A DNA stretch of 64,000 nt, from assembly GCA_002436025.1 (NCBI GenBank), contig DIXM01000004.1:90379-154378 (forward strand), in the 5' to 3' direction. This document shows positions 1 to 8,107 of the stretch, in pieces. Origin of the DNA: a candidate division Hyd24-12 bacterium UBA6080 (GTDB lineage Bacteria; Fermentibacterota; Fermentibacteria; Fermentibacterales; JCC-6). The notes beneath the pieces are model-generated. The model saw nothing but the letters and a program-made list of their open reading frames with translations, was not told the DNA's origin and searched no databases. Made by a program: the position numbers and the translations under genes. The stretch's first letter is position 1; each line of letters starts with the position of its first letter.

Positions 1-662
1 CCCTCAAACCTGATGACATGGGTATAAATGCATGGATGCATCCGAGGCCGGGTCTCAGTTCCAATCCGTTCGAAGCCCGCTGGGAGGATGTTTTCGATGC
101 AGTGACGGGTTGTCTCTCCGATGCCCTTTCCGCCGGGATGTACGTTGAGCAGCTCTTCCGGCGACTGAGACCTCTCGTCACCCGCGCTCCAAGGCTCAGA
201 GACTGCCCTTCCAGGGGGGGCAGGCTTGTTTTCGTTCCCGGGGGCGGAGTCAGCCCGTGTGACTGCATGGCGGCAGCGGGAGTGAATACGGTCCTCGACC
301 GGCAAGGGATCCAGAAGCTGCTTTCCGACTTTTCAACGCTCGTTCCCGTTTTCAGGGAAGGGTGCCTTTCCTGCCCCTGCGTTGCCCTTTGCGGCGGCGG
401 GTGTCTTTACGACGCGCTTGCGTGTACCGGGTGCCTTACCGGTGTCAGGGAGGAGCGTTGCAGTTACGAGAGGGCGCTGCTGAAGTGGATGGTGGGCACC
501 ATTTTGGATAATCAGCTCCTGGACAGGAAACCGGGGGTCCTTTCCATCGGAGAGATGACCGCCTTTCTCCCGGATGGGATCCTCGAAAAGGCCCGGATGC
601 CACAACCCGAGGCCATGCTTGGGGGGGAGATGACATGCCTGCAACGGGCTGGGTCAAACTGA
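1..662 (+). CDS. Radical SAM/SPASM protein, C-terminal part (5' end outside window)
   Basis: The reading frame is open to the left edge of the window, so the N-terminal radical SAM barrel lies outside it. What remains is a SPASM-type domain that would hold auxiliary iron-sulfur clusters. It carries the hallmark run CLSCPCVALCGGGCLYDA followed by further Cys, and it aligns along its length with the C-terminal half of the next gene (for example GGRLVF/GGKIVF and CGGGC in both). The two are therefore tandem paralogues. SPASM radical SAM enzymes usually modify peptides or proteins through a 5'-deoxyadenosyl radical; the substrate here is unknown. The gene overlaps the next one by 28 bases, which suggests one transcript. 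An internal ATG at position 18 is not a credible start, because the SPASM region is already under way there. Confidence 0.8.
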   Translation, partial: LKPDDMGINAWMHPRPGLSSNPFEARWEDVFDAVTGCLSDALSAGMYVEQLFRRLRPLVTRAPRLRDCPSRGGRLVFVPGGGVSPCDCMAAAGVNTVLDRQGIQKLLSDFSTLVPVFREGCLSCPCVALCGGGCLYDALACTGCLTGVREERCSYERALLKWMVGTILDNQLLDRKPGVLSIGEMTAFLPDGILEKARMPQPEAMLGGEMTCLQRAGSN

Positions 663-1810
663 GGGAAAACTGCTTTGTGAACCCCTTCTCCATTGAGTTC
701 TTCTATGGCGGGACTCCCCCGTCGGACGGACCGGTCTCGCCGCCACCCGAGCCGCCGCTTCGGCTAAGGGCCGTACAGGCGGTAGTTACGGGGAGGTGCA
801 ACCTCATGTGCACCTATTGCAGTGCCCGGATCGCGGGGGGGTTCAAGGGCGACATGGACTCAGCCACACTCGATGCGGTCCTCTCACATTCCCATCCGGA
901 ATCACTGCTTCTCGTGACGGGGGGTGAGCCGCTTCTTCACCCGGCGGCCGTGAGAACCCTTATCCGGGGCTGGAGCGGGCAGTCCGTTCTTTTCACCAAC
1001 GGATCCCTTCTCGACCGGGGGACCGCTCAGTTCCTGAAGGAGTACGGTACTGCACTGGTCGTCTCCATGGACGGGTTCGAGAGTGAACACAACAGGTTCA
1101 GGGGCGATTCCTGGAAATCCGCCGCGGCAGCCCTCGATCTGGCCCGCGAAACGGGGCTGCCCGCCGGTATCTCACTGGTCACAGGACCCCATAACGCCCG
1201 GTCGCTTCCAGAAAGCCTTTACGGACTTCTGGAGAGATTTGCCCCCGCAAGTTTCGGGGTGAACATCCAGCACTACACCCCAGGTGCGTTCTCGCCCATC
1301 ACCGCAGAAGAATACTCACGGATCATCCTCGGGGCGTACAGGTTCAGCCTTGAAACCGGGGTGTTCGTCGACCAGGTGGCCAGAAGGCTGCTGCCCATCG
1401 TGACAGGTCATTTCCGGCACAGGGACTGTGCCGCCCAGGGGGGAAAGATCGTTTTCCGTCCGGACGGCTCCGTCAGCAGTTGTGTTAACACAGCAGGGAT
1501 CGAAGAGTGGGGAAACAGAAATCCGGTTAACAATCCTTTTTGTGTGGCCTGCCCTGCCCTTGGCGTCTGCGGCGGAGGGTGCACCTGGGACGGCATTCAC
1601 CTGACCCCAACAGGCTGCGGCCCCGACCCCAGGAACTGCGTCTGGACTCTCGACCTTCTCAGGGCTGTTTCGAAAACGGTGGAGGAGAGGCTTCCCGATT
1701 CTGTCGTGCGACCATCCCGCGGTTTCCTCACATCCCTCTTCGAAAACCTCTGCAGAAGGGCAGGATCGCCCCTTGCGCAGTCGCTCGGGCATGGAGAGGA
1801 AGACCGATGA
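635..1810 (+). CDS. Radical SAM/SPASM domain protein
   Basis: This 391-residue enzyme has the radical SAM cluster motif CNLMCTYC (Cys 55, 59, 62), the TGGEPLLHP motif near residue 95, and a SPASM region with Cys at 264, 283, 303, 306, 312, 316, 328 and 335. Family knowledge predicts one SAM-binding 4Fe-4S cluster plus auxiliary clusters, and a role in peptide or protein modification. The ATG at 635 has a strong GGGGGGGAG ribosome site just upstream and lies inside the end of its upstream paralogue. A SAM methyltransferase and a B12-type radical SAM enzyme follow at once, so the four probably act on one product. No precursor peptide is visible to the right of the group; one could lie left of the window. 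Confidence 0.88.
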   Translation: MPATGWVKLRENCFVNPFSIEFFYGGTPPSDGPVSPPPEPPLRLRAVQAVVTGRCNLMCTYCSARIAGGFKGDMDSATLDAVLSHSHPESLLLVTGGEPLLHPAAVRTLIRGWSGQSVLFTNGSLLDRGTAQFLKEYGTALVVSMDGFESEHNRFRGDSWKSAAAALDLARETGLPAGISLVTGPHNARSLPESLYGLLERFAPASFGVNIQHYTPGAFSPITAEEYSRIILGAYRFSLETGVFVDQVARRLLPIVTGHFRHRDCAAQGGKIVFRPDGSVSSCVNTAGIEEWGNRNPVNNPFCVACPALGVCGGGCTWDGIHLTPTGCGPDPRNCVWTLDLLRAVSKTVEERLPDSVVRPSRGFLTSLFENLCRRAGSPLAQSLGHGEEDR

Positions 1811-2418
1811 AAGGCTGGAACCGGGAAAAGGTGGCGGCGTACTCTGTGGGAAGGTTGCCTTCCCCGGCTGACGATTGTGTTGTTGATATTCTGCGGGGAA
1901 GGGAACACATCCTTGAAATGGGGTGCGGTCCGGCAGTGGTCTCAGGCAGGCTGTCCGCGTCGCAACTGGTGTGTACCGACATATCCGAGGCCTTTCTGCC
2001 TGTGGCAAGGGTTAACGCACCTGCGTCAACAGTTCTGTGCGCGGATCCCGTGACGCTCCCATTCAGGGACGGTGTGTTCGACACGGTTCTTGCCATGGCC
2101 GTCCTCCATCATCTGGAAAAGTCAAACCTTGATACCGCACTTCAGGAATCCTGTCGGGTGTTGAAACCCAGGGGCTGGTTCCTTCTCCTGGAGGACTGGT
2201 CTTTTACCGATCCCTCTCCAACAGAACTGGAAGCGAAGAAAGCGCGTTTTGAAAAGGGTCAGGACGAATTCCACCTGACGTGGGCCGAATGGGACTCAGC
2301 CTTGGGGAGCGCCGGGTTCGACCTGCTCAAACGGCAATGGCCCGAAAGGCTGTTTGGTGATCCCTCAGAAAAGAGAAGGGTGCGGATGATGGCTGCCCTT
2401 TATTCAAGGCGGCTTTGA
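1807..2418 (+). CDS. Class I SAM-dependent methyltransferase
   Basis: This protein of about 203 residues has a Rossmann-type methyltransferase fold of the Methyltransf_11 kind: ILEMGCGPAVVSG (motif I), CTDISEAFL (acidic end of strand 2), LPFRDGVFDTVLAMAVLHHL (motifs II/III) and a CRVLKPRGWFLLLED segment. It would transfer a methyl group from SAM to a small molecule or peptide that the sequence does not identify. The open frame runs further upstream, but the ATG at 1807 overlaps the stop of the SPASM gene as ATGA, the usual coupling here, so I take that start. Its position inside a radical SAM cluster suggests it tailors the same product. Confidence 0.85.
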   Translation: MKGWNREKVAAYSVGRLPSPADDCVVDILRGREHILEMGCGPAVVSGRLSASQLVCTDISEAFLPVARVNAPASTVLCADPVTLPFRDGVFDTVLAMAVLHHLEKSNLDTALQESCRVLKPRGWFLLLEDWSFTDPSPTELEAKKARFEKGQDEFHLTWAEWDSALGSAGFDLLKRQWPERLFGDPSEKRRVRMMAALYSRRL

Positions 2419-3560
2419 AAACACTTCTCGTTCAGTCATGGCTGGGGAGGACCCAGCATCCGGTGGCGCCTCTGGGATTGCTTTCCGTGGCGTCGTCCAT
2501 GCCGGGCAGTGTGGAGATAGTCGATCTTAACGTCAGCAATGATCCCCTCCGCATGCTCACAGAGAAGCTTGATTCCCTGAAGCCCGATGTGGTGGGAATC
2601 TCCCTTCGAAATGCCGACACCACGAACGCGTTCGATCCGTACAGCTATCTGCCCGCCTTTCTGAAACAGGTGAGTATCGTGGCCCAAAGGGCTCCCCGGG
2701 CGGAGATACTGGCCGGAGGGGCTGGCTACAGCCTGTTCCACCGGGAACTGGAGGCCGTGGCACGAGTGATAAGCGCCGGAACCGTTGGCCATTACGAAAA
2801 CAGTATTGCAATGCCCTCCTGGGACCTGATCGACCTCGAGCCTTACCTCCCGTTCCAGAGAAACCTTTCCATTGGAGTGGAAGTCAGCAGGGGCTGTGAT
2901 CTCAAGTGTTCATACTGCGTCTACCCGTCACTGTCCGGGGCGCATAAGCAGGACAAACCGCCTGAAGACGTCCGCACCGAAGTACTTATGCTGAGAGCCA
3001 GGGGAGTAAGGCACCTTTTCCTGTGCGCTCCCGTTCTGAACCACAGACCTGGAAGGGCAGAGGAAGTGGCGCTGGCAATGGCCGGGACAGGTATGACCTG
3101 GGAGGCCTACCACTCTCCGCTGGGTTTTTCCCAGACCTATGCAGACCTGGCCCGTGAATCGGGCTGTACCACCGTCAGTTTCAGCCCGGATGGCGGAAGC
3201 GACTCGGACATGTTGGCCCTCGGGAAGGATTTCACGACCCGGGATATGGAAACAGCTGTCGAAAATGCCGCTCGGGCTGGTCTGAAAGTGTGCATCGGGC
3301 TGTTTCCCTACCTGCCCTGGTCATCCCCGATGTCAATGATCCGGGCGTTCATCAAGGGAAGGAAGTGGGGGGCAATTGCCGGCACCGGTCTGGCCAGGCT
3401 GCGCTTCGGCGCTGTAAGAAGGCTTCCGGGAAGCTCGTTCGGGCCGGGCAGACCAGCGCTTCATGGAGCTGTTCCTTCGGGTGAGTTCGTTCTGCCCGGA
3501 AAGCCCTGGGTTGCACTTTTCAGGTTCTTCAGGGCGGCATTTGAAAAGCAGCTGGGTTGA
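2415..3560 (+). CDS. B12-binding-type radical SAM protein
   Basis: The start is a TTG overlapping the upstream stop (TTGA). The first 130 or so residues resemble a cobalamin-binding Rossmann domain (VAPLGLLSVASSMPG, then DVVGISLRNADT). I do not see the classical DxHxxG ligand motif, so B12 may bind base-off without a protein His, or not at all. The radical SAM motif is CDLKCSYC (Cys 161, 165, 168), preceded by GVEVSRG. Family members catalyse methylations and rearrangements in natural-product, lipid and cofactor pathways. The protein (381 residues) is short at the C-terminus for the family. Its 3' end overlaps a convergent gene by 32 bases. Confidence 0.83.
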   Translation: MKTLLVQSWLGRTQHPVAPLGLLSVASSMPGSVEIVDLNVSNDPLRMLTEKLDSLKPDVVGISLRNADTTNAFDPYSYLPAFLKQVSIVAQRAPRAEILAGGAGYSLFHRELEAVARVISAGTVGHYENSIAMPSWDLIDLEPYLPFQRNLSIGVEVSRGCDLKCSYCVYPSLSGAHKQDKPPEDVRTEVLMLRARGVRHLFLCAPVLNHRPGRAEEVALAMAGTGMTWEAYHSPLGFSQTYADLARESGCTTVSFSPDGGSDSDMLALGKDFTTRDMETAVENAARAGLKVCIGLFPYLPWSSPMSMIRAFIKGRKWGAIAGTGLARLRFGAVRRLPGSSFGPGRPALHGAVPSGEFVLPGKPWVALFRFFRAAFEKQLG

Positions 3561-4032
3561 TGCCCATGTCGGATTCTTCCATTCTGGATACCAGAATCCC
3601 GGAAAACTCCGAGTCCCTTTGAAGGACATGTCTTATCCCCGCCTTTCCCGACCAGGCAAGCCGCAGGGTCGCGACGACGGTTCCGGTGGAGAGGACCGTG
3701 AGTTCCCCGGGTGGGCCGTACTTCGGAAGAAGATCCAGTGGAAAGGCGAACGGGGCGCAGGAACTGAAGAGGTGGCCGCCGCGAAGGGTGTAGAGGAAGT
3801 AGGGAAGCCTGGCCTCGACTATGGTTTCGAACCTTATTGTGTGAAAGGCGCTGCCACTGTCCCTGAAGGCTCCAGCCCACAGTTTTTTCCCGGATATGAA
3901 CGTGAAAAAGTTCTCGACGGGCCTTTCCCTGCGAATGGAAAGCGGGGAAACGGGAAACTGCGTCTCCCAGTCAGGTGTTCCTTCGGGTATCCGAGTTTCC
4001 GTTACGTCCCTTTTTTCTTTTGTTCCCAACAT
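3529..4032 (-). CDS. Hypothetical protein
   Basis: This 167-residue protein has no domain I recognise. I believe it is real because the ATG at 4032 is preceded by a good AGGGAGG ribosome site and its codon choice matches that of its neighbours. The plus-strand frame across the same region shows no recognisable family. The ORF extends further upstream, but the translation before 4032 looks random and lacks a ribosome site. It is fairly rich in aromatic residues, without a signal peptide or membrane segment. It converges on the B12-type radical SAM gene, overlapping its last 32 bases, and is divergent from the nucleotidyltransferase operon. Confidence 0.6.
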   Translation of the reverse strand: MLGTKEKRDVTETRIPEGTPDWETQFPVSPLSIRRERPVENFFTFISGKKLWAGAFRDSGSAFHTIRFETIVEARLPYFLYTLRGGHLFSSCAPFAFPLDLLPKYGPPGELTVLSTGTVVATLRLAWSGKAGIRHVLQRDSEFSGILVSRMEESDMGINPAAFQMPP

Positions 4033-4098
4033 GCGCCCCTCCCTTGATGGTGCCCATGATGGAGCTGTTCTGTTAAGGATGTGTTTCCCGTTTGTGAA

Positions 4099-4128
4099 TT
4101 GACTTTCACGCAGGCGGTTCCTTATTGT
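4099..4128 (+). promoter_or_regulatory. Possible sigma-70 type promoter for the head-group operon
   Basis: TTGACT (4099-4104) is followed after 18 bases by TATTGT (4123-4128), in the divergent gap between the minus-strand hypothetical gene and the nucleotidyltransferase start at 4192. The match is fair and is judged by eye only. Confidence 0.35.
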
Positions 4129-4191
4129 CATTCCGAAGAGGACCTGCATGATGGCATCCGAACTGTTCACTCTTCAAGTATTGATTGGAAA

Positions 4192-4905
4192 ATGACTTAC
4201 TGCAACAAGCTCCAGTTTCTTAGTCCGTCCTCCATCGTTCTTGCGGCGGGGGGGGGGACGAGGATGGGGGGGACTGAGAAGGCGTGTTTGAAGGTGGGGG
4301 GGAGAAGCCTGCTGGAGAGGCATTTCGAGAACTTCGCCGTGCTTGGTGTCACCGCGGACAGGGTGTCGGTGGTCTACGGCACCGAGGGTGTGCGACGTGA
4401 GACAGAAAGGCTGGGTGGCAGACCTGTGAAGTCTTTATCGCCCGGCGCTCCGGGAACCCTTGGCTCGTTCACTTCGTGTTTTCCGTCCGGGGATTCACTT
4501 GTGGTCCATGGCGACCTTCTCTGGGAGCCTTCAATGGCATGCGCCGCGATGCAGTGCAGGGGTGACGCCGTGATACCGGTCGATCCGCGGTCCGCCGATC
4601 GCGAGGCCATGAAGGCCGAGGTTCGCGGGGGAATGCTTGTAAGGCTTTCCAAGGACCTCACGCCAACGGAAAGCTCGGGAGAATCCATGGGCATGTTCCT
4701 TTTCCGCAGGGATGTCCTGCCCGATCTCCTCGTCTGCAGTCAGAAGTCTGCGGCCGAGCTTGGCGATCGGGCCGCACTTGACGATGCCGTGACCCTTCTC
4801 GCTAGTGTTGGAGAGGTTGTCGTGGTTTTCGTTCCGGGATGCAGGTGGGACGAGGTTGACACACCGGACGATCTCACCAGGGCCTCAGGGATCTTCAATG
4901 GGTGA
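4192..4905 (+). CDS. Nucleotidyltransferase (NTP_transferase family, cytidylyltransferase-like)
   Basis: The N-terminus carries the nucleotidyltransferase signature IVLAAGGGTRMGG followed by EKACLKVGGRSLLE, as in MobA-like and sugar- or polyol-phosphate cytidylyltransferases. VVHGDLLWE is the metal-binding Asp region, and CRWDEVDTPDDL near the C-terminus is typical of phosphocholine- or inositol-phosphate-cytidylyltransferase relatives. It probably makes a CDP- or other NDP-activated head group. A CDP-alcohol phosphotransferase lies two genes downstream, which fits CDP-alcohol supply. The start is uncertain: ATG 4192 has only a weak GGAAA site, while the open frame begins at GTG 4081. I choose 4192 because the conserved fold starts soon after it. 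It overlaps the next gene by 8 bases. Confidence 0.8.
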   Translation: MTYCNKLQFLSPSSIVLAAGGGTRMGGTEKACLKVGGRSLLERHFENFAVLGVTADRVSVVYGTEGVRRETERLGGRPVKSLSPGAPGTLGSFTSCFPSGDSLVVHGDLLWEPSMACAAMQCRGDAVIPVDPRSADREAMKAEVRGGMLVRLSKDLTPTESSGESMGMFLFRRDVLPDLLVCSQKSAAELGDRAALDDAVTLLASVGEVVVVFVPGCRWDEVDTPDDLTRASGIFNG

Positions 4906-5656
4906 GATCAACGCGTGGGACCAGGTTTGGAAAGACTATCCCACAAGGGGTCCTCTGCATGGACTGGGCGAGTTCCTCTCCCAGTGGGCGGAACTCAAGC
5001 GGCTCGTCTTTACCGAGCTTTTCCGCGAGGTGCGGGTGACCCCTTACGGCACGGTTCTCGAGGCCGGATGCGGTACGGGAAGCGTCATGGGCCTTCTCGC
5101 TGAAAGGGGTTTTCGCGTGGTGGGCGTTGATCTTTCCCCTGCCGCGCTGGTGCACGCTGCGGCTCACTCCCGTGAGCTTGCGGTGGCAACCGTTACCGGT
5201 CTGCCCTTCGCCGACGGAACCTTCGACCTGGTGTACAGCACGGGAGTGTTCGACCTTCTCGACGATTCCGACGTGTCGGCCGCGGTTGGGGAAGCACTCC
5301 GGGTAACCACCCCCGGCGGGCGGATCGTTCTGATCACTGCGGCTCCCTGTTGGCTTCACCGCAGGGTCATGTGCTTCCTCGAAAGAAGGAACAGGTGGAG
5401 GTACGGGCCCAAAAGGGAGATCAAGTCGCTGTCCGGGATCGTGCTGGGCCATCGTCCCGATGCAGTGGTGAGGGAGAAGGGAAGAGGCTTCGCCCTTCAG
5501 CTCAGGTTCCTGGTCTACCTTGCGGAGCACCGGCCTATTCTTCGAAGGCTTGTTCACGGTTCTTTCATGTTTCTCTCAATGCTTCTGTGGCCGCTGAATG
5601 CCCTGCCGGGAATGGTGCTGGTCACAACCGTGCAGTTGCCGAAGGAGACCCCATGA
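4898..5656 (+). CDS. Class I SAM-dependent methyltransferase, lipid-head-group operon
   Basis: About 252 residues. Motif I is VLEAGCGTGSVMGLL, followed by VVGVDLSPAAL, then LPFADGTFDLVYSTGVFDLL and an ALRVTTPGGRIVLIT segment, giving a standard Methyltransf_11 core. The C-terminal 80 residues are basic and end in a hydrophobic stretch (FMFLSMLLWPLNALPGMVLV), so it may sit at the membrane. The ATG at 4898 overlaps the nucleotidyltransferase stop, and its own stop overlaps the next start as ATGA. Its place between an NTP transferase and a CDP-alcohol phosphotransferase suggests methylation of a lipid head group or its precursor; the substrate is not shown by the sequence. Confidence 0.82.
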   Translation: MGEINAWDQVWKDYPTRGPLHGLGEFLSQWAELKRLVFTELFREVRVTPYGTVLEAGCGTGSVMGLLAERGFRVVGVDLSPAALVHAAAHSRELAVATVTGLPFADGTFDLVYSTGVFDLLDDSDVSAAVGEALRVTTPGGRIVLITAAPCWLHRRVMCFLERRNRWRYGPKREIKSLSGIVLGHRPDAVVREKGRGFALQLRFLVYLAEHRPILRRLVHGSFMFLSMLLWPLNALPGMVLVTTVQLPKETP

Positions 5657-6405
5657 AGTCCGTCCGGGAATTGAAGGGCATCTGCCAGCCTCCCGATCTG
5701 GACATGTGCCTCTACAGAAGGTTCGTGATCAGACCCGTGAGCATCCATCTCACAAGGTTGTTCATTGCGGCGGGGATCGGGGCCGACACGGTTTCGATCA
5801 TCAAGGGGGTCATCGCCACGGCCGGGGCTGTGCTCTTCTGTCTGCGACCTCTGCCCGCTGCCCTGCTTCTTCAATTCTCATTCCTCCTCGATGCCTGCGA
5901 CGGCGAAGTGGCGCGCTTTACGGGAAGCTGCTCACGGGCCGGGGGCGAGTACATCGACAAGCTTGGGGATGTGGGTTCGCGAAGCCTTTTCCATCTCTCC
6001 TGGGGGGTTGGCGCCTTCCTTGCCGGGGGAGGATGGCCAGCACTGGCGGCGGGAGCTGTGGTGGGATGTTTGTGGCTCACCGTGAGGTTCTGCTCTGTTG
6101 AAACCCTTCTGGAGAGCTTTGCCAACCATTCGGGCTCCGAGGGCTCAGCCGGGGAGAAGGCCGCGCTCGAGAAGCTCTTTGTCAGAAAACCCGGATCGGG
6201 AAGGATCGAACACTTCCTGTCGCTCTTCATTCACCCATGGGTGAACCTTGCCCTGCTGGCAGCCGTTGCCTCCCTCTTCACCCACCGCGGGGTATCTGGC
6301 CTCACAGCCGTTCTCTGGGCGTACACGGGGCTCTGGCTTGTCAACACTGTCCGCAAGGTCATCACGTGTGCCCGGGTGATGAGCTTTCGGCGCCCGGGCC
6401 AGTGA
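5653..6405 (+). CDS. CDP-alcohol phosphotransferase family membrane enzyme
   Basis: This 250-residue integral membrane protein has the CDP-alcohol phosphotransferase signature DACDGEVAR followed by GGEYIDKLGD near residues 80-107. These residues bind two metals and the CDP moiety. The gap between AR and the conserved Gly is 9 instead of the usual 8, a spacing I recall from inositol-phosphate (DIPP/PI-type) enzymes. It would displace CMP from a CDP-activated alcohol to form a phosphodiester lipid or polyol. At least five hydrophobic segments flank the motif. The start overlaps the methyltransferase stop (ATGA) and its stop overlaps the next start (GTGA). Together with the nucleotidyltransferase it forms an activation-plus-transfer pair. 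Confidence 0.85.
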   Translation: MKSVRELKGICQPPDLDMCLYRRFVIRPVSIHLTRLFIAAGIGADTVSIIKGVIATAGAVLFCLRPLPAALLLQFSFLLDACDGEVARFTGSCSRAGGEYIDKLGDVGSRSLFHLSWGVGAFLAGGGWPALAAGAVVGCLWLTVRFCSVETLLESFANHSGSEGSAGEKAALEKLFVRKPGSGRIEHFLSLFIHPWVNLALLAAVASLFTHRGVSGLTAVLWAYTGLWLVNTVRKVITCARVMSFRRPGQ

Positions 6406-7343
6406 ACGCGCCCCTGGTCTGGTTTGGGTCGGTACTGGCCGTTTTGAATTCAGGGGCTGACCGGGTTTTGCACCTGCCCGGAACACCTGTGGGCATCACG
6501 GATGTTGGGGGGGAGTACTGGGTGGTTTCATGCGTGGACCCGGCAGGGGTCTTCCTCCTGGACAGGATCGACTGGACCGTTTCGGCGTATCCCGGTGCTT
6601 TTCGTGAACCCCAGGGGACCGGGTTGCTCGAAGTCGAACCGCTGGTGTGCGACAGGGGGGCCGACCGCCTTCATGTCGGAATGCCCGGGGTTTCAAGCGA
6701 GGTTATGCTGCCTGGAGGTCCTTTTGCCGTGACGACGGCGGACTGGTACGGGAACGGGGAACTGATTGCGGTGGTTACACTGAGGGATTCTTGTCAGGTT
6801 GTCCTGGTGACGCTGGAGGGGATGGTGGTGGTGGCTGTGCTGCCGGGCGCCCGGGGGTTGGAGGCAGTCGATACCGACGGCGATGGCCACGATGAACTGC
6901 TTGTGGCGTGTTGCGGAACCGGGCTTCACCTGGTCGTTAACCGTGAAGACGGAGGTGAGCCGATCGTGAGGTGCATCGGAGTCCTGGGGGATGGGGTGAA
7001 GTCGGTGGCCTCCGTGGACATGGATGACGACGGCGACCCCGATGCTGTTGGAATTGCCTGTGCCGAGGGGGGCGTGTGCTGGTGGGAAAACCCCGGCCCG
7101 ACCGGAGCGGATTGGTTCAGGCACGACCTTGATCCCGGGGTCACGGGCCCCAAATCCATCGCGGTATCCGGTGAAAGGATACTTGTGGCGGCGCTGTTCA
7201 GCCCTTCAATGCTCTACAGCCGTGGTGAGAGGCGTTTACTGCCCCGGGGTTGCACGGCGTGCGCCTTCGGGGCTGAAGGAGCATTCGTTCTGGGGCATCG
7301 CGCGGGTTTTATCATGGAGTTCACAGCAGAGCCTCTTCCCTGA
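6402..7343 (+). CDS. FG-GAP/VCBS-like repeat protein
   Basis: This 313-residue protein starts at a GTG overlapping the upstream stop. It has calcium-loop repeats of the FG-GAP/VCBS type, clearest in AVDTDGDGHDELLVACCG and SVDMDDDGDPDAVGIAC, so a small beta-propeller is likely. A hydrophobic N-terminus (LVWFGSVLAVLNSG) is present, but it is not a convincing signal peptide. The function is unknown. Position suggests co-expression with the CDP-alcohol phosphotransferase module, but nothing links it chemically. Its 3' end faces radC across an AT-rich gap. Confidence 0.65.
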   Translation: MNAPLVWFGSVLAVLNSGADRVLHLPGTPVGITDVGGEYWVVSCVDPAGVFLLDRIDWTVSAYPGAFREPQGTGLLEVEPLVCDRGADRLHVGMPGVSSEVMLPGGPFAVTTADWYGNGELIAVVTLRDSCQVVLVTLEGMVVVAVLPGARGLEAVDTDGDGHDELLVACCGTGLHLVVNREDGGEPIVRCIGVLGDGVKSVASVDMDDDGDPDAVGIACAEGGVCWWENPGPTGADWFRHDLDPGVTGPKSIAVSGERILVAALFSPSMLYSRGERRLLPRGCTACAFGAEGAFVLGHRAGFIMEFTAEPLP

Positions 7344-7430
7344 GTTTCCGGCACCGCTGCGGGACTGACCGAGATGGTTTATTTTATAAACATTTGTATT
7401 GCATTGACTTAGCTCAACAAACTTAGTTAT
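7344..7430. other. AT-rich convergent intergenic region
   Basis: Between the convergent 6402-7343 and radC genes the base composition turns sharply AT-rich. ACTTAG occurs at 7407-7412 and 7421-7426, and its inverted form CTAAGT is at 7431-7436, so a short hairpin can form. There is no clear U-tract. It may act in transcription end for either gene, but I cannot show it. Confidence 0.3.
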
Positions 7431-8105
7431 CTAAGTCCGTCCCCCATCCATTAACCCGCGTTCCCTGAGGCTGATCACGCCTGAGTCGGTCACTATGAAG
7501 TGGTCGAGTACGCGGAAGCCAAGTTCGTCACCGAGCTTTGTGAGCGCCCTGGTGAGGGAGAGGTCCTGCGGGCTCGCCTCGAGCCGTCCGCCGGGATGGT
7601 TGTGCACCAGTATGACTCCCGTGGCGTTGTGGGCGATGACCTTTTCCACGAGGTTCCGGGGGTGAACAGTGGCCCTGTCTACCGTTCCGAACTCGAGTTC
7701 GGCCTCGGACAGCAGCCGGTTGTCCTGGTCGAGGAGGAAGGCGCAGAACCTCTCCTTTCTCCGGGTTCCCAGGCGGGTCTTCAGGTAGTCCCTCACGACT
7801 TCGGGGCCCGTGATCTGCAGTCTGCCCCTTTCGGGGGTCAGGGCCAGGGAGTTCATTGAGTGAACAAGGGTTAAAAGAACTGCCGCCATGGGTCCCACGC
7901 CGTCAACCGTCTGAAGGTTGTCGGGAGACTGTCTGAGCGTGTTCTCGAGGGTTCCGAACTTCTCCAGAAGGGCTGAGGAGAGCTGCCTTGTGTCCCGCCG
8001 GGGCGAGGCGTAGGTGAGAAGCAGCTCGAGGGCCTCGCGCTCGGTGAAGCCCCTTATGCCAGCCCGCAGAAGCCTGTTTCTCAGCCTCTCCCTGTGGCCC
8101 TCCAT
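7431..8105 (-). CDS. radC: RadC family JAB/MPN-domain protein
   Basis: This 224-residue RadC (UPF0758) protein has an N-terminal helix-hairpin-helix region (TVDGVGPMAAVLL) and a C-terminal JAMM metalloprotease-like fold. The metal motif is HNHPGGRLEASPQD, with the usual Ser after Pro replaced by Gly. Despite the name, a DNA-repair role is not established for the family. ATG 8105 follows the stop of the MscS gene by two bases and has a GGGGGG ribosome site, so I prefer it to the longer open frame that overlaps the channel gene. The two genes are probably translated together. Confidence 0.88.
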   Translation of the reverse strand: MEGHRERLRNRLLRAGIRGFTEREALELLLTYASPRRDTRQLSSALLEKFGTLENTLRQSPDNLQTVDGVGPMAAVLLTLVHSMNSLALTPERGRLQITGPEVVRDYLKTRLGTRRKERFCAFLLDQDNRLLSEAELEFGTVDRATVHPRNLVEKVIAHNATGVILVHNHPGGRLEASPQDLSLTRALTKLGDELGFRVLDHFIVTDSGVISLRERGLMDGGRT

Positions 8106-8107
8106 TT

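Noticed and set aside
3463..4047. Plus-strand open frame of 194 codons after the B12-type radical SAM gene
   Set aside because: It overlaps the end of that gene in a different frame and has no recognisable fold; the minus-strand gene has better signals.
4081..4191. Longer N-terminus of the nucleotidyltransferase from GTG 4081
   Set aside because: It would include the putative promoter and random-looking residues; no ribosome site fits 4081.
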